The position numbers and the translations under genes are program-made. A stretch of 64,000 bases of DNA, taken from Rhizobium sp. BK313. Its GTDB lineage: Bacteria > Pseudomonadota > Alphaproteobacteria > Rhizobiales > Rhizobiaceae. Of the stretch, positions 27,000-35,222 are shown piece after piece. The stretch spans positions 2,170,001 through 2,234,000 of the forward strand of contig NZ_JACHZQ010000001.1 of the NCBI RefSeq assembly GCF_014193655.1, written 5' to 3'. Each line of letters begins with the position of its first letter. Within the stretch, counting starts at the first letter, position 1. The notes below the pieces were generated by a model. That model ran no database searches and was not told where the DNA came from. It worked only from the letters and a program-made list of their open reading frames with translations.

Positions 27000-28046
27000 T
27001 TACGAGACGGTTGCCTCGGTGTTCAGGAGCTGATCCACGACCTTGATCGGGATGCCGCGGTAGCTATCCACGGGCATGCCGGCGTAGTCGTCGATGCGCA
27101 GCAGAACGTTGCGATCACGCATGGCCTGCACGTCCATCCAGTGACGGACGGTGCGGTTGCAGTAGAATACCGGGCGGATACCCGGCGACGGATCGTTGAC
27201 GGCGTCGGTCTTGGTGATGCCGGACGTTCCCTTGCCGAGGGTCGGCGGGAAGAGCATCATCTGCGCCATGCCTGCGAACAGGTCATAGGCGTTCGGACCG
27301 GCCAGACCGGCCGTGGTGACGTCGATGTTGGCGAGACGGACGCCATAGCGCCAATCCTGCGGGCAAAGACCCATCTGGTGACGGAACCACGAGGTGTAAG
27401 CCTCGAAGCGGTTGCCGAGGGCGTCGAAACCGGGAACGGTGTCGCCCTTGTCTTCCATGGTCAGACCGGCCTTGGAACCGCGCGGGTAAAGACCGAAGAT
27501 GGTCCGCTCGCCCCAGCAGAGCAGCCACAGCGAAGCGTTGGAGTTACCCGAACCGCCGGCACTGATGACGTTCTGCGCATTCTGGGCGTTGCTCGTGTTC
27601 AGCGTATTGTAGAACGGCGAGAAGCCCATGAACTCGGCCGGGGTGATGGTGGTGTTGCCGTAGAAGAGCGTCTGAACCATCGTCTGGCTCATGCCTTCCA
27701 GGAAGGCGACGTCCTCGTTTTCACGGAACTGGTCGATGTCGCCGGAGTCTTCCGCAAGCATGCGGTCGATCTGCGAGTAATCTTCCAGCGAGCCGAGCGA
27801 AACGCGGGCCTTCGCGGTGGTCGACTTCGCGTAGGGAACGCCCATATTGTACTGGCGCCAAGCGCCGGCAGGAATGGACGTGCGGAACACGAATTCATGG
27901 CCGCCGATTTCGTTTGCTTCGATCATCGGCAGATCGTCCCAGACGTCATTGGACTGGGAAAGCTGTTCAGAAATATAGACCTGCTTCTGCGCACCATTGA
28001 TGCGAGTAGTCAGGTCAGCGAGGGTGGGCCAGGCGCCTGTTGCCAA
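27000..28046 (-). CDS. Major capsid protein, BPP-1-like HK97 fold
   Basis: A 348-aa protein. The start ATGAWPTLADLTTRING and the body (SQSNDVWDDLPMIEANEI, IDDYAGMPVDSYRGIPIKVV at the end) match major capsid proteins of BPP-1-like podoviruses. The length is close to the 330-350 usual there. The scaffold gene lies just upstream and the cement gene just downstream, a standard head order. Confidence 0.85.
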   Translation of the reverse strand: MATGAWPTLADLTTRINGAQKQVYISEQLSQSNDVWDDLPMIEANEIGGHEFVFRTSIPAGAWRQYNMGVPYAKSTTAKARVSLGSLEDYSQIDRMLAEDSGDIDQFRENEDVAFLEGMSQTMVQTLFYGNTTITPAEFMGFSPFYNTLNTSNAQNAQNVISAGGSGNSNASLWLLCWGERTIFGLYPRGSKAGLTMEDKGDTVPGFDALGNRFEAYTSWFRHQMGLCPQDWRYGVRLANIDVTTAGLAGPNAYDLFAGMAQMMLFPPTLGKGTSGITKTDAVNDPSPGIRPVFYCNRTVRHWMDVQAMRDRNVLLRIDDYAGMPVDSYRGIPIKVVDQLLNTEATVS

Positions 28047-28082
28047 GGTAGTTCTCCATTTTCAATGGGGTTTAGAAGTGGG

Positions 28083-28913
28083 TCACCTACTGCCGCCCGA
28101 ACGCGGGTGATCGTAGATGGCATCGCGGAACCGTCCCTTTGGTGCCTGGCCGTTGCTGGGGGATGGTTTCGGATTCGGTGGCGGCATGCCCGGCTCATCG
28201 AAATGACGGGCAGCGCTGTGAAGCATCCGCAGAAAGGCCGGGTGATCCCCTGCCCCTGTGATGCGAAGGAATTCGTCAAAGGCTGGCATATCCTTCTCGG
28301 ACACGAACATATCGCGCATGCGGGCGATTGCGCCCATGGCGGTCTGATGACCGGCGCCGCCGAGCTGTTCGTCTGCCATGACCTGCTTGCGCCAATCGGC
28401 GCGGGTGTCGTTCCAGACCTTCATCTGGTTCTGGGCGACCTGTTCTGCATAGCTCTGCATCGCCGTGGCGTGCATATCGAGCAGCTTTTGGCCGGCTTCC
28501 GGTGGAACGCGATGCTCCGCGAGAACGCCCGTATAGGCGCCCATCTTGTCGGAGTCGTCTTTCAGCGCCTCGGGGAGCTTGAATTCATAGGTGATCGGCG
28601 GAAGGTCGGCGGCCGGCGTTTCGGCCGGCTTGGCTTCACCCGGCTTTTCTTCCGGTTTGACCTCGGCCGGTTTCGCTTCCGCGCCCGGTTCCGCTGGCTT
28701 TTCCTCGGCCGGTTTTGCCTCTTCGGCCTTTACCTCTGGCTTATCCTTAAAGCCTTCGAGCAGGGTCGGAGTTTCATGCGGGTTCGGTTCGGCGGGGGCT
28801 GCCGGCGTCTCGACCGCAGGGGCTTCAACTACCGCCTCGGGAGCGGCAACAACGGGGGCTTCGACCGCTGCCGCAGTCGGCTGTTCTGCGCCTGGAATTG
28901 CTTCGTCGGCCAT
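28083..28913 (-). CDS. Scaffolding protein
   Basis: A 276-aa protein. The first 130 residues are repetitive Ala/Pro/Glu sequence (EKPAEPGAEAKPAEVKPEEK); the rest is helical and charged, and it ends RDAIYDHPRSGGSR. Acidic, helical, capsid-adjacent proteins of this size are usually scaffolds that leave or are digested during head maturation. A basic C-terminal tail is the usual coat-binding part in scaffolds; here it includes the YDHPRS motif shared with the 76-aa protein. Confidence 0.7.
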   Translation of the reverse strand: MADEAIPGAEQPTAAAVEAPVVAAPEAVVEAPAVETPAAPAEPNPHETPTLLEGFKDKPEVKAEEAKPAEEKPAEPGAEAKPAEVKPEEKPGEAKPAETPAADLPPITYEFKLPEALKDDSDKMGAYTGVLAEHRVPPEAGQKLLDMHATAMQSYAEQVAQNQMKVWNDTRADWRKQVMADEQLGGAGHQTAMGAIARMRDMFVSEKDMPAFDEFLRITGAGDHPAFLRMLHSAARHFDEPGMPPPNPKPSPSNGQAPKGRFRDAIYDHPRSGGSR

Positions 28914-28921
28914 GACCTGTC

Positions 28922-29326
28922 CTATTTCTTTCTGGATGATGCTTGGCCGCCGAACGCGGGGTCATGCTCGTCCTGCATCAGAAACACTCCATCGCGATCG
29001 AGGATGGTCCACGATCTAAGCAGCGTCTGGCCGAACTGCTGTTCACCAAGCTTGTACCAAGTGGCTTCGGGCTGCGGGGTCCCGTTGGGACCGCACGCGA
29101 AGACTGTTTCGTTGATGTGCGCCGCGCGAAGGATCGACCACATTTCGCGGCGACCGATCGGATCGGCAAAGACGGCCTGCCAAAAAGCTTTCGCCTCGCG
29201 CTTGTGGCGGTTTTGCTTCTTCTTCGCCGTCTCTACGGTCTTGCGAGACGATGCGTTCGGCTGTTCCGGCAACGGCTCTTCGGTCCCGTCTTCGAAAGGC
29301 GGGATGTCGTCGTCGTCATCTTCCAT
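28922..29326 (-). CDS. Conserved head-region protein
   Basis: A 134-aa protein with an acidic N-terminus (MEDDDDDIPPFEDG), a lysine-rich linker and a C-terminal ordered part (GRREMWSILRAAHINE, then YKLGEQQFGQTLL). This type of protein recurs between portal and scaffold genes in podoviruses. Function unknown. Its stop lies 8 nt before the scaffold start. Confidence 0.55.
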   Translation of the reverse strand: MEDDDDDIPPFEDGTEEPLPEQPNASSRKTVETAKKKQNRHKREAKAFWQAVFADPIGRREMWSILRAAHINETVFACGPNGTPQPEATWYKLGEQQFGQTLLRSWTILDRDGVFLMQDEHDPAFGGQASSRKK

Positions 29327-29331
29327 GATGA

Positions 29332-29772
29332 TCAGTTCGGCAGAAGAATGCCGCCGTCGGATGCACGCCAGCCGACAGGCCGCGTGTCACGATGCGGACC
29401 GGGCATGACATCGGGCAGAATCGCGCCGCGCCGGCCGGTTGCTCTGGTTCGAATGTCCTCTGCGTTCGCCTGCGCAACAATGAGTGCCTTGGCCAACAAC
29501 AGGAAAAGCTTCGCCGGCTGCTTGGCGCGCAACCAGTTCCCTGCCCGCTTATGAGCCTCGGAGACCAGCAGACCGATTTGCAGCCAGCGGCTATCCTCGC
29601 GCCAGTGTGCGGCCTGCCGTGATGCGCCCTCGATCAGCTTCAACTCGTTGCGGAGGGTGCTGTATGTCGGGCCCTTCGCTGGCTTGACGGCCAGATCCTC
29701 GCAATGCTGGATGGCCTTCTTGAAGTTGTCCGTGAGGCAGTCAAAGATTTCGACTTCGGTGAGGTCGCTCAT
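29332..29772 (-). CDS. Conserved head-region protein
   Basis: A 146-aa protein: EIFDCLTDNFKKAIQHCEDL, a short loop GPTYSTLRNELKLIEGA, then SRWLQIGLLVSEAHKRAG. It is predicted all-helical. I recognise the pattern from podoviral gene clusters just after the portal but know no assigned role. ATGA-type overlap (29769-29772) links it to the 91-aa gene. Confidence 0.55.
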   Translation of the reverse strand: MSDLTEVEIFDCLTDNFKKAIQHCEDLAVKPAKGPTYSTLRNELKLIEGASRQAAHWREDSRWLQIGLLVSEAHKRAGNWLRAKQPAKLFLLLAKALIVAQANAEDIRTRATGRRGAILPDVMPGPHRDTRPVGWRASDGGILLPN

Positions 29773-30044
29773 TGCTTCTTCCCCATTGCGTCGACGGTCA
29801 TCCGCTGGAGCGGCGACATGATTTGCGAATTAGGACCAATGGCCATGTTCGCCTGTAAGCCATTAATGCTTACGGTAGCACCATTGAGGTTGAGACCGGG
29901 CGGAAGCCCGATGAACTGGAATGGCTCCTTGCAATCGGCGCATTCAACATTGATTTCCGCCATGAAGCGACCGGAATCCTCCAATCGCGCCACAGCGACC
30001 TGTGCGTTGAAATTGAAATGCTTGCAATTCATTGGAGTGCTCAT
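29769..30044 (-). CDS. Small zinc-ribbon-like head-region protein
   Basis: A 91-aa protein with a Cys/His pattern MNCKHFNF and VECADCKEPFQF (CxH...CxxC), which may bind one zinc ion, followed by a conserved-looking FIGLPPGL loop. It overlaps both neighbours by 4 nt, so translation is coupled to the portal gene. Function unknown. Confidence 0.6.
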   Translation of the reverse strand: MSTPMNCKHFNFNAQVAVARLEDSGRFMAEINVECADCKEPFQFIGLPPGLNLNGATVSINGLQANMAIGPNSQIMSPLQRMTVDAMGKKQ

Positions 30045-31858
30045 GCCTGGCCTGCCGGAGTTCCGAGCAACGCGCTCAACGCACTGCCGTTCTGAAGTGG
30101 GGTTTCGGAAAGGGTCTTGGCGGCCGTGACGCCTGCCATCGCTGCGCCCGGCGCCTGTGCGGCTGCCTTTGCCTGCTCGCGGGCTTGATCGTGCTGCTCG
30201 ACTTCCTTATCGGTGAACAGGCATTCGCTCGGGAAGTTGACGAGATCGCCATATTTCTCAAGCGCCTTATCGAGATTCACCTTGCGAAGCGGATCAGGAA
30301 CGCCGGCGGCCTTGGAAGCGGCCGACAACTCACCAGCGGTGACGAAGAAATCCTTCATGGACACAGAGCCGGCGGCGCGCTGCGCGAGACGCATCAGCGA
30401 GACGAACTCGATCTTGAGCGGAATGCCCTTGAGGGACGGAGGCATCGGGTTGAGCATCTTGCGGCGCTCGAGGATGGCCATCACGCGCCGGATGGCAAGC
30501 GACAGCTCGTTCTCAACCAGATTGATGACTGGCCCCAGCTTCTGCAGGCGTTCCAGGTCGCGCTTGGTGAGCTCGAGCTCGTTGCGCGGCTGGACGCCCT
30601 GCATCTGCGTGATCGCCATGAAGACGTCGACGAAGAGGCACTTCTCGATACGGGCCGAGACTTTCTCAATATCAGCCGTGATGCCATTCAACCATGCCGG
30701 CTGCGGCTCGAACAACGGCCAGAAGCCCTTCTTGCCGCCGTCCGTGTTCATGTAGGTGATCATGCCGGGGATGATCGAGGACGGCTCATTCTTGAGCTCG
30801 GGATTGGCGCCCATCGGCGGACGCACACCCTTTTCGATGAACTCGGCCTTGCGACGTGTCTCCACCTGGATCTGCTTGGTATCGCCGAGCGCATCCATGC
30901 ACGGCGAGCGGCCGTAGGGATCATTGCTGACCTTCGACCAGCGCATTGCCATGAACGGCTTTTCGTGAAACCCGCGCTTGCTCAGCGGCTTGTCTGTCTT
31001 CTGGCCCTTCAGCCAGTAGATTTCCCGATAGGTGAACTTACCGGGAACAACCTTGACTTCTTCGCCGGTGTCTTCGCGCTTCGAGATCGCAAAGTTGGGC
31101 TCGATCGAGTGAGCCACAACGAATTCATTGTCGAGCGATGCGCCGCCGGCCTGCCAAAGCTTGGTGACCTGTGGCGGGCAGTTGTCGGCGCCAAACATCT
31201 CGATCAACTGAACGACGGTGAGAACGAACTCACGATAGAGCGTGTCGACCTCGAAGCGCGCGCCAGTCGCGAGATAGTATTCGCCGGCGCACGGCAGATA
31301 GACGCGGATGACGTCTTCGAAGTCCTCATAGATGATGAAAGGCGCGGTACCGAAGACGGTCAGATCCTCGAATGCCTGCGCCATCTCGGTATAGAAATTG
31401 GACTGCGCGAGAACGGTATAGACGCGCTCCTCGGCGTCTTCGAGCCATTCCTTTGCATCAGCGTCAAGCTCCACGCCTGGCATGGAGATGCCGAACTTCA
31501 GCCACGGCCGCGACGGATTGGTGAGACCTGCCCACATACCAGAGGCACATGTCTCGACAGCAAGCGTGCCGGTGGAGTCAACGATCTGGTCATTAATCGG
31601 ATTGCCACGGCTCATCTTGTTGGCGACGACGAGCCAATGATACCGACGGGGCAGGAAGAACTCAGCCAGTCGGGCCCAATGCGACCACCACGAATAGCGC
31701 CATGCACGCAGGAAGCCGAGACGAGCCTCAAGGTGCGAGAACACAGCACCCCATGACCGATCTTCCTTGCCGCGCTGGGCGGTAGTCGTCAGTGGCTGCT
31801 CTGCCAGCAATGTCGGCGACATACTGGTGTAGGGAGCGTCGGCGAAAGCGTCAGCCAT
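30041..31858 (-). CDS. Portal protein (head-to-tail connector)
   Basis: A 605-aa protein. It contains the features of the podoviral connector family: SWWSHWARLAEFFLPRRYHW early, a long alternating region, MRWSKVSNDPYGRSPCMDAL in the crown/stem part and NELELTKRDLERLQKLGPV as the long stem helix. It forms the dodecameric ring at one capsid vertex through which DNA passes. It lies downstream of the terminase genes with two small genes between. Confidence 0.85.
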   Translation of the reverse strand: MADAFADAPYTSMSPTLLAEQPLTTTAQRGKEDRSWGAVFSHLEARLGFLRAWRYSWWSHWARLAEFFLPRRYHWLVVANKMSRGNPINDQIVDSTGTLAVETCASGMWAGLTNPSRPWLKFGISMPGVELDADAKEWLEDAEERVYTVLAQSNFYTEMAQAFEDLTVFGTAPFIIYEDFEDVIRVYLPCAGEYYLATGARFEVDTLYREFVLTVVQLIEMFGADNCPPQVTKLWQAGGASLDNEFVVAHSIEPNFAISKREDTGEEVKVVPGKFTYREIYWLKGQKTDKPLSKRGFHEKPFMAMRWSKVSNDPYGRSPCMDALGDTKQIQVETRRKAEFIEKGVRPPMGANPELKNEPSSIIPGMITYMNTDGGKKGFWPLFEPQPAWLNGITADIEKVSARIEKCLFVDVFMAITQMQGVQPRNELELTKRDLERLQKLGPVINLVENELSLAIRRVMAILERRKMLNPMPPSLKGIPLKIEFVSLMRLAQRAAGSVSMKDFFVTAGELSAASKAAGVPDPLRKVNLDKALEKYGDLVNFPSECLFTDKEVEQHDQAREQAKAAAQAPGAAMAGVTAAKTLSETPLQNGSALSALLGTPAGQA

Positions 31859-31861
31859 TCG

Positions 31862-32071
31862 TTATTGCCCCAGCAATTGCTTTTGCGCCGTCTGCGGCGT
31901 CGGTGCGCCCTGCGATGACGACTGCACGGTGTTGCTCACGCCTGCGCCGGCTGCGGCCGCTGCTCGAGCTGCGGCTGCCGATCCAGCATCCTGAACCGAT
32001 GCATCCGCTTGAGTCGGCGGTGCGGGTGGCGGGGGCGGTGCCGCTGGTGCCTTGGGGGATAGAAAGGACAT
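31862..32071 (-). CDS. Small Pro/Ala-rich phage protein
   Basis: A 69-aa protein, MSFLSPKAPAAPPPPPAPPT followed by Ala-rich sequence and ending TAQKQLLGQ. Low complexity, likely disordered. Short proteins of this kind, with an aromatic start and a LLGQ-like end, often precede portal genes. The stop is 3 nt before the portal start. Function unknown. Confidence 0.5.
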   Translation of the reverse strand: MSFLSPKAPAAPPPPPAPPTQADASVQDAGSAAAARAAAAAGAGVSNTVQSSSQGAPTPQTAQKQLLGQ

Positions 32072-32341
32072 TTAGACCACCAAAAGTACGATGCCGGCGG
32101 CAAAGCCGGAGACGATCGACAGCAGAAAGAAGAGAATGGCTGCGTTGCGCAGCACGTCAGACGGTTCCATGCCGTCCATGAACTGGGACAGGTTCGTCAG
32201 GTAGCAGAGCGCGCCGGTGACGAGCGCCAGCTTCCAAGCCCATGCGTTATGCAGTGCAATGCCGGCGGCGAAACAGCCGATGACGTAAATCCAAGCCCAC
32301 ACGGAGCCGATGATGACGTGAAGACGTTGGTTGTCGTTCAT
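32072..32341 (-). CDS. Three-segment membrane protein, possible holin
   Basis: An 89-aa protein with three hydrophobic stretches: about 8-28, 36-52 (ALVTGALCYLTNL) and 66-89 (AAILFFLLSIVSGFAAGIVL). Small size, three membrane spans and location in the late operon fit a holin, but no holin family was recognised and there is no endolysin beside it. It overlaps the next gene tightly (ATG directly follows at 32071). Confidence 0.5.
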   Translation of the reverse strand: MNDNQRLHVIIGSVWAWIYVIGCFAAGIALHNAWAWKLALVTGALCYLTNLSQFMDGMEPSDVLRNAAILFFLLSIVSGFAAGIVLLVV

Positions 32342-32350
32342 GAAACTGGC

Positions 32351-33802
32351 CTATCTGAACGGATCGTAGCTATCGGACACAGCGCTGTTCAGGCCAGCGC
32401 CGGCGAACGGGTCATATTCGAATGTGTGACGCCCGCGGCCGGCCCCCCGGCTCTTCGGAGAGACCGGAAAAGCGAATGTTAGGATGAAGGCGTCAGTATC
32501 ATCGGGCGAGTAGCCGATCTTAGCCTTCACATCCTCTTTCGGTTCGAGCAGCAACCGATCCTTGCGGATGGAATAGGTCGTGTTGACCAGACCCTGCAGG
32601 AGTTCCTCGCTCTCGTGGAGCGCACCACCGCGCTTGATCCAGTCGGCGGCTTCGAAATACATTTCGGCCCGCTTGTTGAAGTAGCGTTCCTTCTTGATCG
32701 CATCGCTTGAGAAGTGCACGCCTGTCGGCGCAAACCCCAACACCCCGAGCTGATCAAGCCAGCCCGCACCAAATCCGCCGGTCGCATCCACAAAGCATGC
32801 ATCAATGCCGTGGGTCTGCCATTCGCGAGAAACGATTCCGGCGCCCTGGATGGAGTTGATGTTGCGATGCTTGATTGACTTAAAGCCTTGAAGCCCTTGG
32901 CGTCGGAAGATCACCGACTGGTCATCGCCCATCTGCGCCACGTCGACACCAAGGACTTTCGGCGAGTTCTCGATGTCGTATTCCCGGTAACTGCGAGCGA
33001 ATGCCGCCCTCACCTCGTCTTCAGAGATCAGTGCGTTGAAGTCAGTGTCGGGAAACTCCCCGAAGATCTTGACCTTCACCCATGGATTATCTCGACCGTA
33101 TTGCGAGATCATCGCTCGGGCATGCTCGACCGAGACACGAGGCGTTCGCGACGGGCTGTCCGGATCAGCCGTGATTTCGATCAGATGCCACAGCTTATTG
33201 ATATTGCGCCACGCAGAGTACAGCGGACCGCCGCGCCTTGTCGGGTTCCCAGCCTGCACGATGTGCGCTTCTTTAGGGCTACCGGCAAAGATGCCTTCGC
33301 ACGTCGGCATGATTGCGTCAGGATAATCACCAGACTCGTCAAGCAACCACATAACGTAGTCAGCGTGAACACCGGCCAGTGCATTACCGATCTGCTCTGC
33401 GTTGGCGTCTCGCGCCCATGTGCGGGCTTCGAGCTTCCATGTGGCTTCAGCGTCGTTGTTGTAGATCTTGTTGCCGGTCTTCGTGAACGCCTTCTTCAGC
33501 AGAGGAGAGCGATCGTACCAGCGGGCAAGTTCCGTCCACAGGTTGGCGTAAAGGTTTTGACCTGTGATCGACGTGCAAGCGATATAAGGATGCGGCCGAG
33601 TGAGCAGAAAGTTCCAACCGAGCCACGCAAGGAGTGCGGTCTTGCCTGGGCCTGCGCATGCCTTCATTGCCAACCGCGGGCAGTTCGGGAACGCCTCAAG
33701 CGCTTCTTGCTGCCAGAGGTCTGGCTCGACTTCGAACAGCTCGCGCACCATCGTAACGGGGTGCTCGCGCCACCGCCGTATTTGATCCGATGCGGAATTC
33801 AT
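32351..33802 (-). CDS. terL: Terminase large subunit
   Basis: A 483-aa protein. Walker A AGPGKT at 50-55 follows the adenine-contacting LWQQEALEAF segment; Walker B WLLDES is at 152-157. The C-terminal nuclease half includes VLGVDVAQMGDD near 290, with acidic metal ligands. It cuts and pumps phage DNA into proheads. The start shares base 33802 with the stop of the small subunit. Confidence 0.9.
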   Translation of the reverse strand: MNSASDQIRRWREHPVTMVRELFEVEPDLWQQEALEAFPNCPRLAMKACAGPGKTALLAWLGWNFLLTRPHPYIACTSITGQNLYANLWTELARWYDRSPLLKKAFTKTGNKIYNNDAEATWKLEARTWARDANAEQIGNALAGVHADYVMWLLDESGDYPDAIMPTCEGIFAGSPKEAHIVQAGNPTRRGGPLYSAWRNINKLWHLIEITADPDSPSRTPRVSVEHARAMISQYGRDNPWVKVKIFGEFPDTDFNALISEDEVRAAFARSYREYDIENSPKVLGVDVAQMGDDQSVIFRRQGLQGFKSIKHRNINSIQGAGIVSREWQTHGIDACFVDATGGFGAGWLDQLGVLGFAPTGVHFSSDAIKKERYFNKRAEMYFEAADWIKRGGALHESEELLQGLVNTTYSIRKDRLLLEPKEDVKAKIGYSPDDTDAFILTFAFPVSPKSRGAGRGRHTFEYDPFAGAGLNSAVSDSYDPFR

Positions 33803-34260
33803 CAGTCGTCTGAATTTTTCATGCTGGACGCGACCAGGGCGGCAAGCGTGTCGCCGATGTCATGTTCCTGCTTGTCACGAAGGCCGAGGTCGCGCGCGAT
33901 AATGTTGGCGTTCAGCAGATCGGCCGCAGCTCCTTCGAGCTTTTGAGAGTAGATGATATCCTCTACGCGTGTTGTGACTGCGGTATAATCTTCACGCGTT
34001 CGATAGGCTTCCCACGTCGAACGATCGATATCGAGGAAAAGGCGCAGCGCGGTAAGCGTCATCGCGCGCATCTTGGGAAGCTTCTCGACGGTCACCGTGC
34101 CCTGGAATGCGAATGCCTTCGATTCCCACAATGGGTGTTTTTCAACCCATTCGAAATATTCGCAACAGGCGTTCCAAAGAGCTTCAGGGGTCTCGAAGAG
34201 CGGCTTGCGCCCGTGGCTGCTTCGAGCCTTCCAGAACTTATTTCCCTTCGGGGCGGGCAT
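33802..34260 (-). CDS. terS: Terminase small subunit
   Basis: A 152-aa protein. It starts [20 protein letters not shown], typical of DNA-packaging small subunits, followed by a helical DNA-recognition part ([17 protein letters not shown]) and an oligomerisation segment. It should select phage DNA at the pac or cos site. It immediately precedes terL. Confidence 0.85.
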   Translation of the reverse strand: MPAPKGNKFWKARSSHGRKPLFETPEALWNACCEYFEWVEKHPLWESKAFAFQGTVTVEKLPKMRAMTLTALRLFLDIDRSTWEAYRTREDYTAVTTRVEDIIYSQKLEGAAADLLNANIIARDLGLRDKQEHDIGDTLAALVASSMKNSDD

Positions 34261-34264
34261 TGAA

Positions 34265-34393
34265 TTACCGGACGCCTGCCGACTTCAGAAGGTCTTCAGC
34301 TGCACGAATGACGCGAGCCCATTCTTCCTGATTGGACGGCTCGGATTTCGTGGCGTCCATAACTGCTTGTTTTGCCTGATTGAAGGTTTTCAT
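34265..34393 (-). CDS. Small 42-aa protein upstream of terS
   Basis: A short [22 protein letters not shown], then [21 protein letters not shown] good ribosome site (GAGG, 6-7 nt before the ATG at 34393) and a 4-nt gap to terS support it. Amphipathic helical, no known family. Confidence 0.5.
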   Translation of the reverse strand: MKTFNQAKQAVMDATKSEPSNQEEWARVIRAAEDLLKSAGVR

Positions 34394-34470
34394 TTCTGGC
34401 CTCATTTGGAAAACTGTTCTGGCTTTGCGGATACAGGGCAGCGAATTTTGATACCGACAGAAAATATATT

Positions 34471-34674
34471 CTACGGTTTCGGGGGTATGCGCCCCATGGT
34501 GATATTCTTCTGGAACCGGATCTCGGGATTACGCCACGTCCAGCATTCGCCAGTCGCGTCGATGGCGCATACCCACTGCAGATCCTGCTCTTCTCCATTA
34601 TCGATGAGGAAATGAGCTAGTGCGGGGCCTTTAGGGGTATCGAGAGGGATTGATGGGAGGAGACGGAGGATCAT
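34471..34674 (-). CDS. Conserved small phage protein
   Basis: A 67-aa protein: GPALAHFLIDNGEEQDLQWV, then ATGECWTWRNPEIRFQ. I recognise this pattern from rhizobial phage early-late junctions but not a function. It lies 9 nt after its upstream neighbour. The 34394-34470 gap downstream holds nothing I can identify. Confidence 0.55.
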   Translation of the reverse strand: MILRLLPSIPLDTPKGPALAHFLIDNGEEQDLQWVCAIDATGECWTWRNPEIRFQKNITMGRIPPKP

Positions 34675-34683
34675 TGCTCAGCC

Positions 34684-34902
34684 TCACTCGCTGACGACCC
34701 TCAAGTCGTGGTCAATGCGCCACAGCTTCGCATTGGAAGCTCTGAATAAAGCAGCCACTTGAGGTCCGATAGCATCCATCAGATCCCGAGTATAAGGGCT
34801 TACTTTCTCCGTCACCTTCCCGATCCTGCAATGCCTAATGCAGCGGTTGACGGCGTTTTCTATCTCTAGCCGGCGGTCGTCTGTGATGGCGGTGTGGGTC
34901 AT
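34684..34902 (-). CDS. Hypothetical phage protein
   Basis: A 72-aa protein starting MTHTAITDDRRLEIENAV. The ATG at 34902 overlaps the upstream TGA (ATGA), so I prefer it to the longer reading from 34965. Helical and charged, with two cysteines (NRCIRHCRIG). Function unknown. Confidence 0.55.
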   Translation of the reverse strand: MTHTAITDDRRLEIENAVNRCIRHCRIGKVTEKVSPYTRDLMDAIGPQVAALFRASNAKLWRIDHDLRVVSE

Positions 34903-35222
34903 TGGGCCACGGCATTGATGTTGCGGGACAGGTTCTCGCGAAGCAAATAGCCTTCGAGCGCCCAAATCTTGTTCCGGGCATTCTCTCGGGCGATCTTGCG
35001 GCCGATTTCCTGATTGAAGTTCTCAGGAGACGCTGCGGCGCTCTCGCCGGTCACGATGTATCCATTGCGCAGCGTAAGCGCGCAGACGGTCAACGTCGTG
35101 CTGGGGAATACGTGGTATTGCTCGGAGACAACCGTATCATCGATCATCTGCGGGTTCAGACGTGTGGCGTTCAAGCCCTTGGCCTGGATCTCGGCTTCAA
35201 TCTGCTGTTCATCCTTGGACAT
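34899..35222 (-). CDS. N4 Gp49/Sf6 Gp66 family protein
   Basis: A 107-aa protein. The stretch VVSEQYHVFPSTTLTVCALT and the end GRKIARENARNKIWALEGY identify the N4 Gp49/phage Sf6 gene 66 family, of unknown function. I use the ATG at 35222, preceded by AAGGA 7 nt upstream. It is the first gene after the structured RNA and its terminator, so its expression depends on read-through or a local promoter. Confidence 0.75.
   Translation of the reverse strand: MSKDEQQIEAEIQAKGLNATRLNPQMIDDTVVSEQYHVFPSTTLTVCALTLRNGYIVTGESAAASPENFNQEIGRKIARENARNKIWALEGYLLRENLSRNINAVAQ

Noticed and set aside
24944..29408. Long plus-strand ORFs (700 and 895 codons) opposite the head genes
   Set aside because: Arg/Gly/His-rich composition and lack of domains show they are mirror frames of GC-rich leftward genes.
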